This document shows, piece after piece, positions 1 to 12,900 of a stretch of 64,000 nt of DNA. The DNA lies in the NCBI RefSeq assembly GCF_002078875.1, contig NC_034409.1, positions 105,435,395-105,499,394 on the forward strand, given 5' to 3'. The position numbers were made by a program, and so were the translations under genes. Under the pieces are notes generated by a model, which saw nothing but the letters and a program-made list of their open reading frames with translations, was not told the origin of the DNA and did no database searches. Numbering within the stretch: the stretch's first letter is position 1; every line of letters begins with the position of its first letter. Origin of the DNA: Numida meleagris. Lineage: Eukaryota; Chordata; Aves; Galliformes; Numididae.

Positions 1-148
1 TTTTTTGCAAAACAGTGGAATTCATCCATTCGCAGCGGATGGTGATGTCATTGCTGAATACTTTACTTTTGCAGTGACATCATGTGTTCTGCTCTCCAAA
101 TTCTCACTGATCACTGCAGGCAGGCATGCTGCCAATGCTGTGCATCTG

Positions 149-682
149 TGTTGGGGTTTAACCTGGCAAGCAGCTCCGCACCGCGCCACTCACACCTCTC
201 CACAGGGGGGAAGAGAACTGGAGGAAAAAAACAAAACAAAACTCATGTGTTGAGATAAGGACAGCTTAATAGGAAATAAAAGGGAAAAATAAATAAAGAA
301 AAAAAGAAAGAAAAAGATATACAAAAGCAGTGATACACAATGCATTTACTCACCATCAGGTGACCTCAAGCAGTGCTCACTTCTCTGGTCAGCTCCCCCA
401 GTTTTGTTGTTCAGCATAACGCCATGTGCTATGGGACATCCACGTGGGCCAGCCAGGGTCAGCTGTCCTGGTTCTGTCCCCTCCCAGCTCTTTGTGCACA
501 CCAGCTCCTTGCTGTCTGGGCAGCATGAGGAGCTGAAACGTCCTTGGCTCTGTGTAAGCATTCCTCAGCAACAACTAAAACAATGGTGTTATCAATAGTT
601 ATCAACATTATTATCATCCTAAATCCTAAACATACCAGCCAATAGGAAGAAAATTAACTCTATCCTAGCGAAAACAAGGACA
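149..682 (-). mobile_element. Solo LTR of an avian endogenous retrovirus (ERVK-like)
   Basis: Read on the minus strand, the segment starts TGTCCTTGTTTTCGCTAGGA at 682 and ends in a GGTTAAACC block followed by CCAACA at 149, so it has TG...CA termini. It matches my memory of a very common bird LTR, including the stretch from TAGAGTTAATTTTCTTCC through the TCAGCTCCCCCAG-side region near 400. The polyadenylation hexamer expected near 402-408 reads AACAAA on the minus strand, which suggests decay. No internal retroviral genes lie on either side, so it is a solo LTR left by LTR-LTR recombination. The flanking six bases (CATCTG at 143-148, ACCTGA at 683-688) do not form a clear target duplication, consistent with age. 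The 71- and 61-codon minus-strand reading frames inside are incidental. The family label is from memory; the LTR call itself is firmer. Confidence 0.75.
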
Positions 683-2809
683 ACCTGAAGAGGTACTCCC
701 TCTTCACCTGTCCGAACACACATTTTCAACTGCACTGTACAGAGATCACATCAGTCATACTTGCTCTTTTCTGCAACTTATGTTTCAAGTACTGTCTCAG
801 CTCATATTTCAAATTACTATGCTGGTATTCTGGGTCCTGACTCAATGTCCACTGTCATCTTTCTAATGATCAAAACTAGTTTAAATCAATCTCATGTTGA
901 ATGGATTTTACAGGCTGTTGCGTTCTGCATTTACTTTATTGAAAAAGTCTGGCCTATATTACTCTTAGTTCTTCTTGTTAACAATTTGTACCAAGCTGTA
1001 TTGTAGTTTAGCTTCGCCTGCCATGGATGTATTTTACATGCAGCAGTTCATCTAGGTGTAACATTAATGTCCTTGTCCACCATCTAGTTTTACTATTTCT
1101 TCTCTGTTTTTCAGGGTTTTTTTTCCTATTATTTTCTCCTTATGACACAATGAATTTCAGACGTTGCACTACGCAATGCTTTTTGAGTCTGTCAATTGCT
1201 TATACATTTTCCTCTTGTTGTAGTAAAAATTACTCCTTCTGTATTTACAATTTCATGAAGACTCAAATAAGATCTTGATTAATTAGTCCAATCACCAACA
1301 TTTTTCATTTGAATTTAAATAAAGAACCTGTTCATATAAAACATAGCCTCTTTAACACTTTTGAAGGCTGCATTTAGTCTCCTCCCCTCCGCTCCTCTCT
1401 CTGTTAGTCCTCTCATTTCCACTAGTCCTCTCCTCTCCTCATTTGCTGGTCTAATCCACAGTGATTTTCTAAGAACAAAGAAAAACTTCCAAACGCTTCT
1501 AAACATTCCCAACTGCACCTCCGTTCTGCTGCCAAGTACTGCATTCCCTGCTGTACAGTGAAGAATCAGAAACATGCACTCAGATGCTTATAACAACTGC
1601 TTTTTAAACTTAATGAGCTGAAATCACATAGCTGATCTTGTTCTCCCAAGCAACTCTTTGAAGAGCCAGTTTCTTTCCAATGAGAGAAGTGGTATCATAC
1701 AAGGTTAAGGTGCAATGGCTCATCTTTTTCTCCTAAGTGATTTTATACAACAAGAACACGTAAGGGCTGTGTATAGTTTTAGATGTATTACAATCGATGC
1801 ATATTTGCATTGCTGAGTGAAAGAGCCAGATTAATATGGGAGCAAATAGGGCATCTGTCTATTGATCCTCTTAATCTACTTTGCCAGCCTTCCAGTAATG
1901 AACAGTAGCCACAAAACTTTACCAGAGATTTCAATGAGATTGATGTTTTGGGAGTGTACATCCCAGTGATTGCATACAATTGCATTTGGCCTTCGTCATG
2001 GAGCCAAAGGCCAGTTGTATAAAGAGGCACATGGAGACAGATGCCAGCTGTGTAGAGTTTATCTAATAGTTGAAAGCATGTTCAAAACATTTGCTTCTGC
2101 CCACCATCCTCTTTTCCTTTACAGGAACTGCAGATGGAGCATGTCTTGTAGTTGGATTCTTTTTTTTGGTGAGATTTGGTCTCCTAATAATTTGTTTTCA
2201 AAATGGTATACTTTACTGGCATTTCTTTCATTGCCCAAACACCAGTTCTACTTTCACTGGACTGGAAATTTTCATCTTTTTTTAATGTGAATTGAAGAAC
2301 AACAGATCAACTTTTGCTATTGATTCAATCCTTCAGCTTTGTTCTGTATCACAACTAGATTTCAGGCTCAATCAAATTGAGTTTTATACTTTACAACTGA
2401 TAAATAGAAATTCTAATTAAAAGAAAAAAGATTTCCAGGGAAATGAAATTTGGAGAGAGTGAAAAAAAAATGTCAATTGAAAGCCAGCTTGTTGGAAATA
2501 AAACTAGGGGACGTAAAATTTAGGTGAAACACAAATTATAAAGACAGCTTATTTGCTGAATCAGGGAAGTGTCCAATTCACTGTTTCCATGAAAGACGGT
2601 GCTGCATTCACTTGTCACAGACAATTTGCAGATTCTGGCAGATCTCCTGCTTGGTCCTACTATCACTCCAGCAGTTAATACATATTTTCTGTATTTTTTT
2701 GTATTGTGCTTAAAGAAATTAACACAGATTGTAGACAGGAAATATTCATCCCTAGGGAGCTGAATATTTGTACCCTCTCTTGGGCAGATGAATCAAATCC
2801 AACCACCTC
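683..2809. other. No gene recognised
   Basis: AT-rich single-copy-looking sequence. Reading frames of 60-106 codons show no known domain. A weak exon-like segment at 2125-2168 has a pyrimidine-rich acceptor (TTTTCCTTTACAG) and a GTGAGA donor, but it includes an eight-T run and supports no particular protein. I see no recognisable repeat before the LTR at 2810. Confidence 0.6.
2804..2809. repeat. Target-site duplication, left copy
   Basis: The hexamer CACCTC directly precedes the LTR and is repeated exactly at 3324-3329. The next base is T in both places, but at 2810 that T is already the first base of the LTR. Six bases is the duplication length made by alpharetrovirus- and ERVK-type integrases. 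Confidence 0.85.
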
Positions 2810-3323
2810 TGTCAACGGTTTACGGGCGTTTGGCCCGGTTCTGTGACGAATGGGACAGGGGACCCACGGGCCCATGCCCCAGGAAAAGGGAAAAGGGAAA
2901 CAGGGTAAGGAGATGGCCCTGAGAGCAAAGAACAGCGGCAACAATCTGAGGAGAAACAAACTAATTTACTAAATAAGATATCAGAATGCGAAACAACACA
3001 CTATAATACAATATAATTACAATTTAAGCTGATAAATCCAATACAGAGAGAGAGAATGTCCCAAAATCAAGGTAGGCCTTACTCTACTACCGACGATAAG
3101 ACGGCTGGAGAGCAAGGTGCTGCCAAGACGAGAGATGGGCGGAAAAAGGGATGAGGTCTCGTGATCTGTGAGTTTTTATCTTTTCCCTCTGTCCGGAAAT
3201 GGTAACAGAGGAGCAAAGTACCTTGGGGAATGTAGTAGTCCTTCTCTTCCGAGAACCAGGTACATTCACTACATGATGTTATGATGTGGAATACCAATAA
3301 CCGAAAATCATAAAACCATGACA
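2810..3323 (-). mobile_element. Solo LTR with intact 6-bp target duplication
   Basis: A 514-bp element on the minus strand running from TGTCATGGTTTTATGATT at 3323 down to CCCGTAAACCGTTGACA at 2810, with canonical TG...CA ends. Perfect CACCTC duplications flank it, which fixes the borders to the base. It is more CpG-rich than its surroundings (CCGACGATAAGACG, TTTACGGGCGTTTG), as expected for a comparatively young viral promoter region. A TATA-like GATAAAAACT lies on the minus strand at 3172-3181. No gag, pol or env sequence adjoins it, so it is a solo LTR. Its first ~55 bases are closely similar to those of the LTR beginning at 63808, but the rest differs. The reading frames of 60-94 codons inside are not viral genes. 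I cannot name the Repbase family with certainty. Confidence 0.88.
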
Positions 3324-3329
3324 CACCTC
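3324..3329. repeat. Target-site duplication, right copy
   Basis: CACCTC immediately after the LTR, identical to 2804-2809. Confidence 0.85.
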
Positions 3330-4327
3330 TACCCTCTGTCATTGACTCCAGGAGGCAAAACATTTAGCTCACATGTGTTCAAGGGAACATATCTGCTATG
3401 AACCTCTTCTGATAAATTAATATGAAAATGCTAAGAGGAAATAATAACTTATTTCATTAGCAAAAGAGTCCCTCAGTTACTCTGTTTTAGTAGCCACTGA
3501 GGTAACTACTTGATGACATATTGTATAATAGTTTATTTTGTGAGCTTATGAGTTAATAGCCTCATTTAACTCTTGCACGGATAATCTTTTATTGCAAAGT
3601 TGATTAACATGGCTTATTCTGTTTATATACATGGCTTATACTGTTCATGAATTTATTCTGTAAACAGAATGAGAATGGCAAAACTTAAGGCTAAACATTA
3701 ACCACAAAATGCACACAATGAAGAATGTGGTTGATATTCAGCCACATCAGAGCACCTGAAAATGACCTGCTATTTGCCTTTTCTTCTCTTATGGACATCA
3801 TTATCATTTGCAGTATTCAATAGTTACCAGACTGTGTTGCAATTCTGTGGTTAATGCATTCCTTGACATATTTCTTCCTGTACTGTAAACATCTCCTGAA
3901 ACTGCCTCTGCTTCCCCACTCCAGGGAGCAATGCCTGACCCAGAGGCCAAATGCTGCAGAGCAACTTCTGTCCATTCTGGTGTTGATTGGCCACATGTAC
4001 TTTGTGTACTTCTCATGCCAGGTCTCTTCTGGGCCTCATACTGAGCACATGAGGAAACAACGTTATATTTCTTACCATTTTTCAGCTCACAGTGACAGAA
4101 ATAATGTCAGGATTTTGATCTAGCTTTACAGAATAGTGTTTTCTCAGCATGCTATGGTAGTTATATACTGAAAACATACAGTGCAGGTATAAATGTTTTG
4201 AGAACTGACAAAAGATGATGCACACCAGATTTCAATGTGTTCAGAGTTTTGATGGTCCCAAATATGCCTCAAAGTGACAGAGTCAAGTCTAACCATTGTC
4301 CAACAGGTATGTGTCACAGATGACCAT
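3330..4327. other. No gene recognised
   Basis: AT-rich sequence with short unrelated reading frames (up to 89 codons at 3854-4123) lacking recognisable motifs. Nothing repetitive was identified. Confidence 0.6.
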
Positions 4328-4384
4328 GATGGCTGGACTACATGATCTTAGTGGTCTTTTCCAACCTTAATAATTCTGTGATAA
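4328..4384 (+). mobile_element. CR1 LINE 3'-end fragment
   Basis: Contains the CR1 3'-terminal signature: GGCTGGACTACATGATCTTA, then GTGGTCTTTTCCAACCTTAA, then the terminal ATTCTGTGATA. Only about 57 bp remain, so this is an extremely 5'-truncated copy, normal for target-primed CR1 insertion. No ORF2 coding sequence is left. Confidence 0.85.
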
Positions 4385-6818
4385 ATTCCTTCTTCAGCAA
4401 GGAATAATGCAATTGTTCTACAAGCACAGATGCACTCTTTGGATGCCCAGTGCTACCAACTGAGGGTGATCTCACGTGAAAGGTTCAGAAGTGGTTGGAG
4501 GAAAGAAAGAAACTAGCAGAAAACCACAGAACAGCATAAACTTTGTTTTCAGAGGAAACTATGGAGAATCCCTAGCAGTTTTTTTTCCTGTAAGCCTCTT
4601 TACCTATAAATTTATTGAATTTACATGCAAAATATCCAGAGCACTCTGTCAAAACCCTAGCCATTCATTGCAAAGGACATAATGACATGTTGCCATGATG
4701 AAGGCATGGGATCCATCAAAAGGTATATCTTATCTTGGCACTGATTTACCAGGAAATGCTTAAATGGCTCTAACTCTGTCCCCTGTTCTCATTGGCATGG
4801 AGTCATGTATTTTCTCAGATCAGATGCCAGTGTCACAGCCATAGGACTTCGCTAACTTCCATATCCTCTCTCTGCTCTGGGTTTGCACGCCTACAAGAGC
4901 TCCAGATACAAAAATCCTTTCTTATGCATCACTGGCAATTTTGAATCATGTTTAATGAACAGATTCTTAGACTTGAAGTTGCAAAGGCTTGAGGACAACT
5001 GTCAGCTCCTGGGGTTCCCATTTCCTCCTGCACCACCTTTAGCCTGTTCCAGTGATGAGAGGAAGGAGACCAGCTGCCAGTCCACCATGCAGCCATCAAG
5101 CAGAAAGCATGTCTTGTTTTCAGAAACACATTCCCTCTTCATACAGGCTTTTCCTCTAACTGACTCCTGTTTCTTTTTCACACTGCATTTTACTTGAGTT
5201 TGGTTTTCTAACACTGTGCTTGTGCTCACAGTGATCGTATGATCTGACTGGATACTGTATATTCTTTCCCATGGGAAACACAGACTTGGTTCTTAAATCT
5301 GTCAGGGTCATGGCAGCAAAAAAATTCCATTGTCATTTCACATTCTAGGAATTAGAACAGGAAGGAACATTTTTACAGCCTTCACTCCCTCCTCATTGTG
5401 AAGGAGCCAAGGTAATATTTTTTTGTGAGCCATTTGCCCTAGGTGGCAGTTTTTTTTTTTTTGTTCTGCAATGTTAGGTATATGACTTGTGAATTCATTT
5501 TCAAGTTTGATCATTAGACTGGTATTTCCAAATTTTCAGCTTGGGATTTGGCACTGTACTGCAACACTAGATGCATTTTATTAAAATCTCATGCTCTGTA
5601 ATGAGAGAGTGTGCACACAGTGTTTCCTCACATTTTGACTGTCTCAAGCCTGAAATAGCCATTCAAGGTCTTTATGCTAGACGGTGAACTAACTTGGCTG
5701 TCTCAATTTCAGCTGGATCAGGAATGAACAACAAAGCACCTTTCTCCAGATTAGACTGAGAATGTGATCTGTATTTGTGCTAGATTCAGCCTGGCTCTGA
5801 TGAAAGATTATTACTGGTCTAATACAAAGTCTGCTTTCCTGACATATTTTGGAAGTAATTTCAACCAGCAGAGTTATATTCTACTGGCTCAGGCTTTTGA
5901 ATCCTGTGTTTTCTTCATTTTTAGTCTGTTTCCTATGCATCCCATAATTAACTGACCTCTCACAGAAAGGTGGTTTTCACAGCATCCTGTAGAAATTGGC
6001 AGGCTTGGCTTCAGCATGTTGATGTGAAGTGCTGCAGAATGGAATCAGATGTTGTGCTTTGGATATCTTGAATAGAACTTGTCAGCAACTTGCTGAAAAA
6101 TTCTTATTTCCTTTTCCATTCTCATTTATTTTGGTGTTTTTTTTTCTATTTTTCCCCCAAATCTCCAATCTCATCCTAAAGCAGACATGGTAGCAAAAAA
6201 ATATGGCAGATGTAGTCTTTTGAAAAAACTTTCAAAACTGTCAAAATCTGTCAACACCTTACTTGGCTCTTTTGATCCAAAAAGACACTTTCATTTTTGA
6301 GGGGACCCAAGGGACTATTCAGATTATTTTTCCAAAATTCTTTTAGTAACTCCAAAAAAACACTCACACAAAAAAGAAAAAAAACCCAAAAGGCAATGGA
6401 ATGAAGTAAGAGCAAAACGTTCTAATAACTCAGAAACTACGCAATGTGACTTGAGTTGACATTTTTTTCTAAATTTTTAACTCTCTAGTAGGTTTTATAT
6501 TTCTGCACTGTGTCTTGACACAGGACAGACAGAATTTTTAAAATCTCAAAAATTCTTGTGCTGTAAGGAACCCATTTCCTTCTGCTAGCAAGCTTGAGTA
6601 TAACAGATTTTGTACAGAAAATATTTCACACTAAAATTTCCTTTAAAAATCACTCAAACCTATCCAGCTTTTTAGTTGCACACTAAAAAATTTTGATCAC
6701 TGAGAGTAAACGGATTAATTATGAATTTGTGTATGTTAGGTTTGGACTAATTGTGGAATAATTAAATAATAGTCCTGGACAAAAGCAGTGAAAATAGGAG
6801 AAAACAACATCAAAATAC
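4385..6818. other. No gene recognised
   Basis: AT-rich sequence with A/T homopolymers (for example 5450-5461 and 6127-6135). The 104-codon frame at 4883-5197 has no recognisable domain, and no repeat family was identified. Confidence 0.6.
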
Positions 6819-6930
6819 CTTGTTACGCAAAAATAAAAACCCCAATACTAGAAATTAAGACTAACCAACATTCAATGTGGATCAAGTCTTGTTACGCAAA
6901 AAAGAGGAAATTTTCCAACTGTTATGCAAG
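6819..6930. promoter_or_regulatory. Cluster of three C/EBP-like octamers
   Basis: CTTGTTACGCAAAAA occurs at 6819-6833 and again at 6888-6902, followed by CTGTTATGCAAG at 6919-6930. TTACGCAA and TTATGCAA fit the known binding preferences of C/EBP and related bZIP factors, and the first two copies share 15 identical bases including flanks. CpG-containing octamers are scarce in this AT-rich DNA, so two identical copies 69 bp apart plus a one-mismatch third is unusual. No gene or promoter is evident next to it, so it would be a distal enhancer or a remnant of a short duplication. Function is inference only. Confidence 0.35.
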
Positions 6931-9900
6931 AATCCATCCTATGATATGAAGTTCAGGCTTACTCAGGCATCAGAACCTGCCTAACAACCTCACAGACCAC
7001 AGTCCATAAGCACTGTGGATGTCACATTGCATGAACACCTACTTGCAAGGTGCAGTCCTCTTCTGCAAGTTGCTTCTTTGACAGAAGAGAATTACATATT
7101 TCTGTGCAGGAATATGTCAGCAGCTTAGATAATGCCATGAAATAACTAACCTGTACTGTTATTTGTCGTCACTGAAACATGGGATTATTGTTTCTGAGAG
7201 GTTCGAAGTGCCCCAGAAAGGACATACTGAAGAATGTAACCCTTTGCCCTGCTGCTGCCTGAGGGCTGTAGGACTGTGATGCAGATGGAGAGCTGGAAGG
7301 GAAGTGAGGAAGCAGCTCACCTGGCAACCAACCTCATGTTTGCTGAGTATTAAGAAACCTATAGCTTTGTGAGGAAAAAAAAGCCCCATTAGATTTGTTG
7401 CCAGAGGAAATCAAATTTAAATTCAGCTGTAGGTGCTTTTAAAATAAATCTGTAATTCTAATTTCAACAATTGTAGCTGAGTACAGTATAACCTCAACAG
7501 AATCCACCCACTCTTTTCTAAGATTTTGATTCATCGGACATGTGGGAACATGCATGTGTGAGTGTAAGGGGACTGGAGGCCCATATGTGAGGAGATCCTC
7601 TTGGCAGCCAGCATTCTTAGTTGGGAAGGGATCCAAGACAAATTCTTCTTGGGCTCTCAGGGATTAATAAAACAGAGCAGAAGGGAAACTGTTAGATGGG
7701 CTACAGATATAGAGGACTGCTGTGAGTGATGAATTGCTGATCATCCCTGTAACTTGGCAGGTGACTGCAGAGAGGTTTCTCATATGAGTTTACAAGTTAC
7801 AAAGTGCAGTGGGACAACAACATTCTCACCCTGGTTTCAGAGTTCACTGCAAATGGCCACAGCCCATAGCACAAGTGAGCATGGAGAACAACATTATTTT
7901 ACTGCCTCTGGGTGAGCCAGCAGGCGATGAACAGCCCTTCACTGCACAGCTCAAGAATGCTGCAAGGACCTCAGAAGTACTGCTGCCCAAGATGTGTGCA
8001 TTTATTTTACTAGACCACTTCCCAAATTGTGAAGGGACATGTCACTATTTGGATGGTTGCTGTGGGGAAGGAAGGAGGAGGAAGTGGTGTAAATGAAGTT
8101 GCATTGATAGACCTGACGGGAAAGAACTTTAAGCAGTGCATTTGGCACTGATTGGCATCAATTTGATGATTTTTGGAGCAAGCAAAACTTAGGAACTGTC
8201 TGGATATGCATAGAAAGGGTTGGGGGCGGTGGTATCCATGACTGGGCACAGAGAAGGGAGAAAGCTCTGGCGTACACCAGTCAGGAGCTCTGCAGGGTGC
8301 CACAGTACATAGAGTGCACCACCAAATGAAGGCAGCTTTCAATGAAGATGCAACCAAAGACAGTTCCTAAACTGCAGATAGAGTCACAGAAGGTTAATGG
8401 AGATATTTGAGAGTTAACACCTCATCACCTTCATGGAGAATTAGAAGAAGACAGTATGATTGTTGGCTAAAACTTGAGACAAGGAACTCAGCAAGGAGAG
8501 CTTTCTTCAGGTTGAGTGAGGACTTTGGGATACATACCAAAGCAGGGAGCATCAGGAGGTAGAAGAGGAGTTTCCTGCTGACCCAAGCAGAGGTTGTTCT
8601 ACTCCAGTAGGGGGAAACAATAGAGGAATGAAGCTGGTACAAGCAGATTTTTGATAGATAACTTGAGGAGCACCTCTATTTTCTCCACAACCAGACCAAA
8701 TCACTTCCAAAAGACCACAGCCACTACTTCACTACATAGCCCTGAAGCTACTATCCCCTTTTCTCCCCTCAAGCATTTCAGCTGAAATTTTTGTTTCACG
8801 TGCTTTCTTCCAAGGCAACTACATTGCAGGATGGCATTTTGTGCTGGGCACAAGTGATCTGTGACACAGATAACTATGTATATAAGCTATGTGAACCCTG
8901 AGTGGAAGTAGGTTCAAGGACTTGCATGACTTGTAGACTCAGGCAATGAGGGAGTATCTGGCAGCTGCCAGATGCCTCCTGCATACTGAAAACCATGCAA
9001 GGGACATAGGTGTTATTTCAAGGGAAAAGTATGAAGAATTTGCCTGTTTTTCCTTTTTTTTTTTTTTTCAGATATACAAAATGAACTCTTCCTAGCATTT
9101 TCTTGTGGTAAAGTTGTGAAAGATCTCTGCTGGTTTTTTGTTTTGTTTTGTTTTCTCTAGCTTTCCCATGGATTAACTGCGAGAAGTTCCTTTGGTAACA
9201 TAAGGTTCCTGTTCATCCAGGACATCCTCCTTACCCTGTATGAAGATCTTTGCTCATTAGAAAGTTAGAGTCCGAGATTGTTAGCATTTTCTATGTATTT
9301 TCCTTGTCATAAGTGATATATTTCAGGTATCCTATTGACCTGGCAGAGGAAAGTACCAGCCTAATTGGGGAATTAATGCATGTGAATTTAATAAGGAGAC
9401 ATATGAGTAGTCCAGAGTCTCTAGACCTTCTCTGAGACCACCAGCGACTGGCTGTGTCCTGCACTGCCACTGTTCACACTGCAGCTGCAGTGATCCTGGG
9501 GACACGTTCTGGGCATGGAAATCAAATAACCTGCATAGATGAAAGTGTTATACACACCAGAGAGCTGTCTGCTCTCATACAGCCAGTAACAGTGTGTAAG
9601 CATCAGAAGACCAAAGTGAGTCAGTCTGCCTTATAACCTGAAGTAATATGCTATAATTTATTGTGTATGTGACCAGGTCCTCCACTGTGCTCAAACAGAA
9701 TAATTCCATTTTTGATAAATGAGCTGGGGACTTGGTATCATATAACATGCATTTTAAAGAGCTTTCCACAGTACATCTCCCGCTTAAACCTATTTAGGGA
9801 GGTGAAACATGAAGTGCTTTCACACCAGAGTCACTAATTTGTCACACGTTCATACATACATGGCTGGCCTTTTGTGCTCTTACATTCCCAGTCCATATCT

Positions 9901-12900
9901 CACGCTCATGTTCATGTTAAATGGTGGCGATAATTCACTTGTGAGAAAAGACAGCAATTTCCCTAAGCTGGTGCTTCTTATGAGTTACACTGTGTATTTC
10001 TTCATTGCTCACGGATAAAGGGCTTTATTGTCACCCGATAATCAGACCACGAGTTAGATTCTGCTCCACAACTCTGACCACATTCCAAGGACACAGGTAA
10101 GACTGAATAGATGGAGAGAGGATGTGAGTCCACAGAGGCACAGTATAGAGGTGGCCATAGCTATACCACTGTCAGGACATTCACACCCTCTGAGATGCTT
10201 TAACTGTTAGGTTTGGAACCTTGAAATCAGTGCTCAAGGAAAGATAGAGTTCATAGTTTTCTTATAGCCCCAAGTGTATAACAGATTCACTTCTTGACAA
10301 AGACTTATGATGTACAGAAGCAGACTACTGCACACCAAGTAATAATAGACTTCAGTTTTGTTTACTGATTTTTGTAGTCTGAAGTGCTCTGAGCAACCTC
10401 CACAAATGGCAAGTTAAATGTTAACTTTTCAATGTGCGATGCAGTTCCTTAGGTGAATTAACCCCTGCTAAGGTCTTTCCACAGGCAACTTTGCAGCCTA
10501 CTTTTCACTTGTGGCTCTGTACCCTTTCAGCTAACCTTTTCTGATGGATTTTTCTGGAGACTTAGTTGTATTTACCTTTTCCTCATGAATTTTATGCTGT
10601 TGCCATCACAGTATAAGGCTAAAGGCCTTTGCAAGCCCTGATATTGCTGTTACAGCGGGCCTTCCTGGGAAGTGATGAGTCTCTTCAATTATGGGCTCAG
10701 CTAGAAAAGCTTTGGAATATAAGTCTGTCTCATTATCCTGTATGCAACAAATGTCCAGGCAGACAAAATGCAGAGTATGAACTCTTTACGTGATACCTAA
10801 ATTTACATTAGTGCATTGATAACATTGACTAAAGATGACCAGCTATTTTTACCAAACCTCCCTCTTCCCTCTGCTTTCCCTTGAACTTCTGTCAAATATA
10901 TAAATCAGATGTCAGACTCCCAGTAATAAATATTCAGTCAGAAGCAAAATACATTTATTTTTTCTTAGGTTTGTTTCCAAAGTAAATGAGTTTGGTATGA
11001 CCCATGTCTCAGCCAAACCCTCTCTATAATATCTTTTAAATCTGTTGAGCAAGTTGAACTGCAGGTCATTAGGATAACTGAAATTTCTTAACTTTGGTGA
11101 AAATCAATTTCTGTATGCAGGAGATCAATTCAAACTATTGCTTCACTGTGTCAGGGCACAGCATTTCTGCACTGTAAATCAATTAGCTGTTAACAGATGT
11201 TCTTGATAGGCAAAACATTAGTAATTAATTACCACATGTGGTTTCTACTTGTACGGCCAGCACTTGTTCTCATGTCCCCACATTTATTGGGGTGTCATGC
11301 AAGAGACTACCAGATTGAGGCAGTATGGCAATGATCAGGAGACATACAGATCTAGAGGAAATAGATTTGCTTAGTTTTGCTGCTCCTGGAAAAATTTAGA
11401 AAGTTGGATTCACCATAATGTCCAAAACTGGTCTTTGACTCCACTTTTATTAAACCTAGTTTGTTCTTAATTGCAGATTGTACTAATGAGTCATCTCTCC
11501 TTAACTTCTCTTCCACAAGGGAAAAAATAACATTCAAGTGTGTAATTATCATTATCATCTTACCTTTATTTGGCAGTCTGACCAGTTGTCACTCATTTAA
11601 GCCTTTGGCAGGCTTTAAACACTAATTAATGTACTGTATTACCATATCTGTTAAATTACTTTGGGCAATATTTGATAAGTTTTTACGTTTCTCCTTGCTA
11701 GTCTTGTTGTTTTTGAAAGTATATTGAAATAATGTATGCGCAAATCAGCTTGTGACTAGGCACTTACTGCATGCTAAGTTTATTGAATTTCTTTTCCCAA
11801 TTATTTCATTGTAAGTTGTGTTTATGACAGATTGTCTGACATATTAGACATAATAAAGACCTTAATAACCGATATTATTGAAATCCATACAGAAGAAAGG
11901 GCAGAACTCTGAGAAGAAGAAAACTACTGTTAATTATAGATGGAAGGCTGGCTTCTGAAAGTGCTGGAGGGTCTGTTTTAAGGATGTTTATTTCCAGTAG
12001 GTTATGAAAAAGTCAAAAGAGCACATCCCTATCAACAAATATGTATGAATTACATTTGGAAGTAAATATCTGTTATATTCTTTTATTGAGTTATCAAGAT
12101 AAATGAGATGACAAAACTTAGACTTTTATCCTCAGTGACACGGTATTTTTCTGTTTCCCAGTTTCCTTTTCTTCTTCAAGTTTTCTCTTCCCCTCCAAGC
12201 CAAAGCAATTTTTCTTTTCCTGTGCTCAGCTGAAAGCAAATGAGTCTTTAAATGTTTTCTAGATTCTTACTGATCCTTGCTACTTCATAGTTTCGTAATC
12301 AAAAAAATCTCCTCTCAAGTGTAAAAGAACACAGTTTTCTAAAGAAATCTTACATACTCACTTAGGAGGATATGTTCTCTTTTTCTGTAACTTGCTTTTT
12401 CTGACAGCTGTAAGATACACTAGAGTTTCAGGAACTCTTAATATGCTAAAAAAGTCACTTAATAGTGAGTGATTACTTTAACATGTACAGGGTAATTTTA
12501 TTTTAATTGGTCTGGATATTCCCCAAGTACATGATGGTGAGATGTAGAAAAATAATTATTCCATATCTTACAAGATACTGCACTTCAATATCTCTGCAAC
12601 AAAAAGAAATGACCTTATATAAATGGGTTATTTAGAGGTGCCATTCTTTAAAGGTAAAATGCCCTCAGCATCTTTCCATCAAGCTTGTCAACAGCTTCAC
12701 TAAAATGCTCTTGCATCCAATAACCTATGGATGCATACAATTCCACAGTGATCCTTTTGAAGGTCCTCATTTCTCACATGCAAAAATTTCAGATATTGTC
12801 TGTAGAAGTATTTGTAATGTGTGCTTTGTTTAAGAAAGGAAACAGATTCCAGAACAGAGGTAGCATTTTTATGTATAGATAGAAGTTATACCCATAATCC

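Noticed and set aside
7199..7215. GGTTCGAAGTGCC resembling a tRNA B box
   Set aside because: No matching A box or cloverleaf around it.
8010..8357. 115-codon minus-strand ORF rich in cysteine and proline
   Set aside because: No signal peptide, regular cysteine spacing or known motif; consistent with a chance frame.
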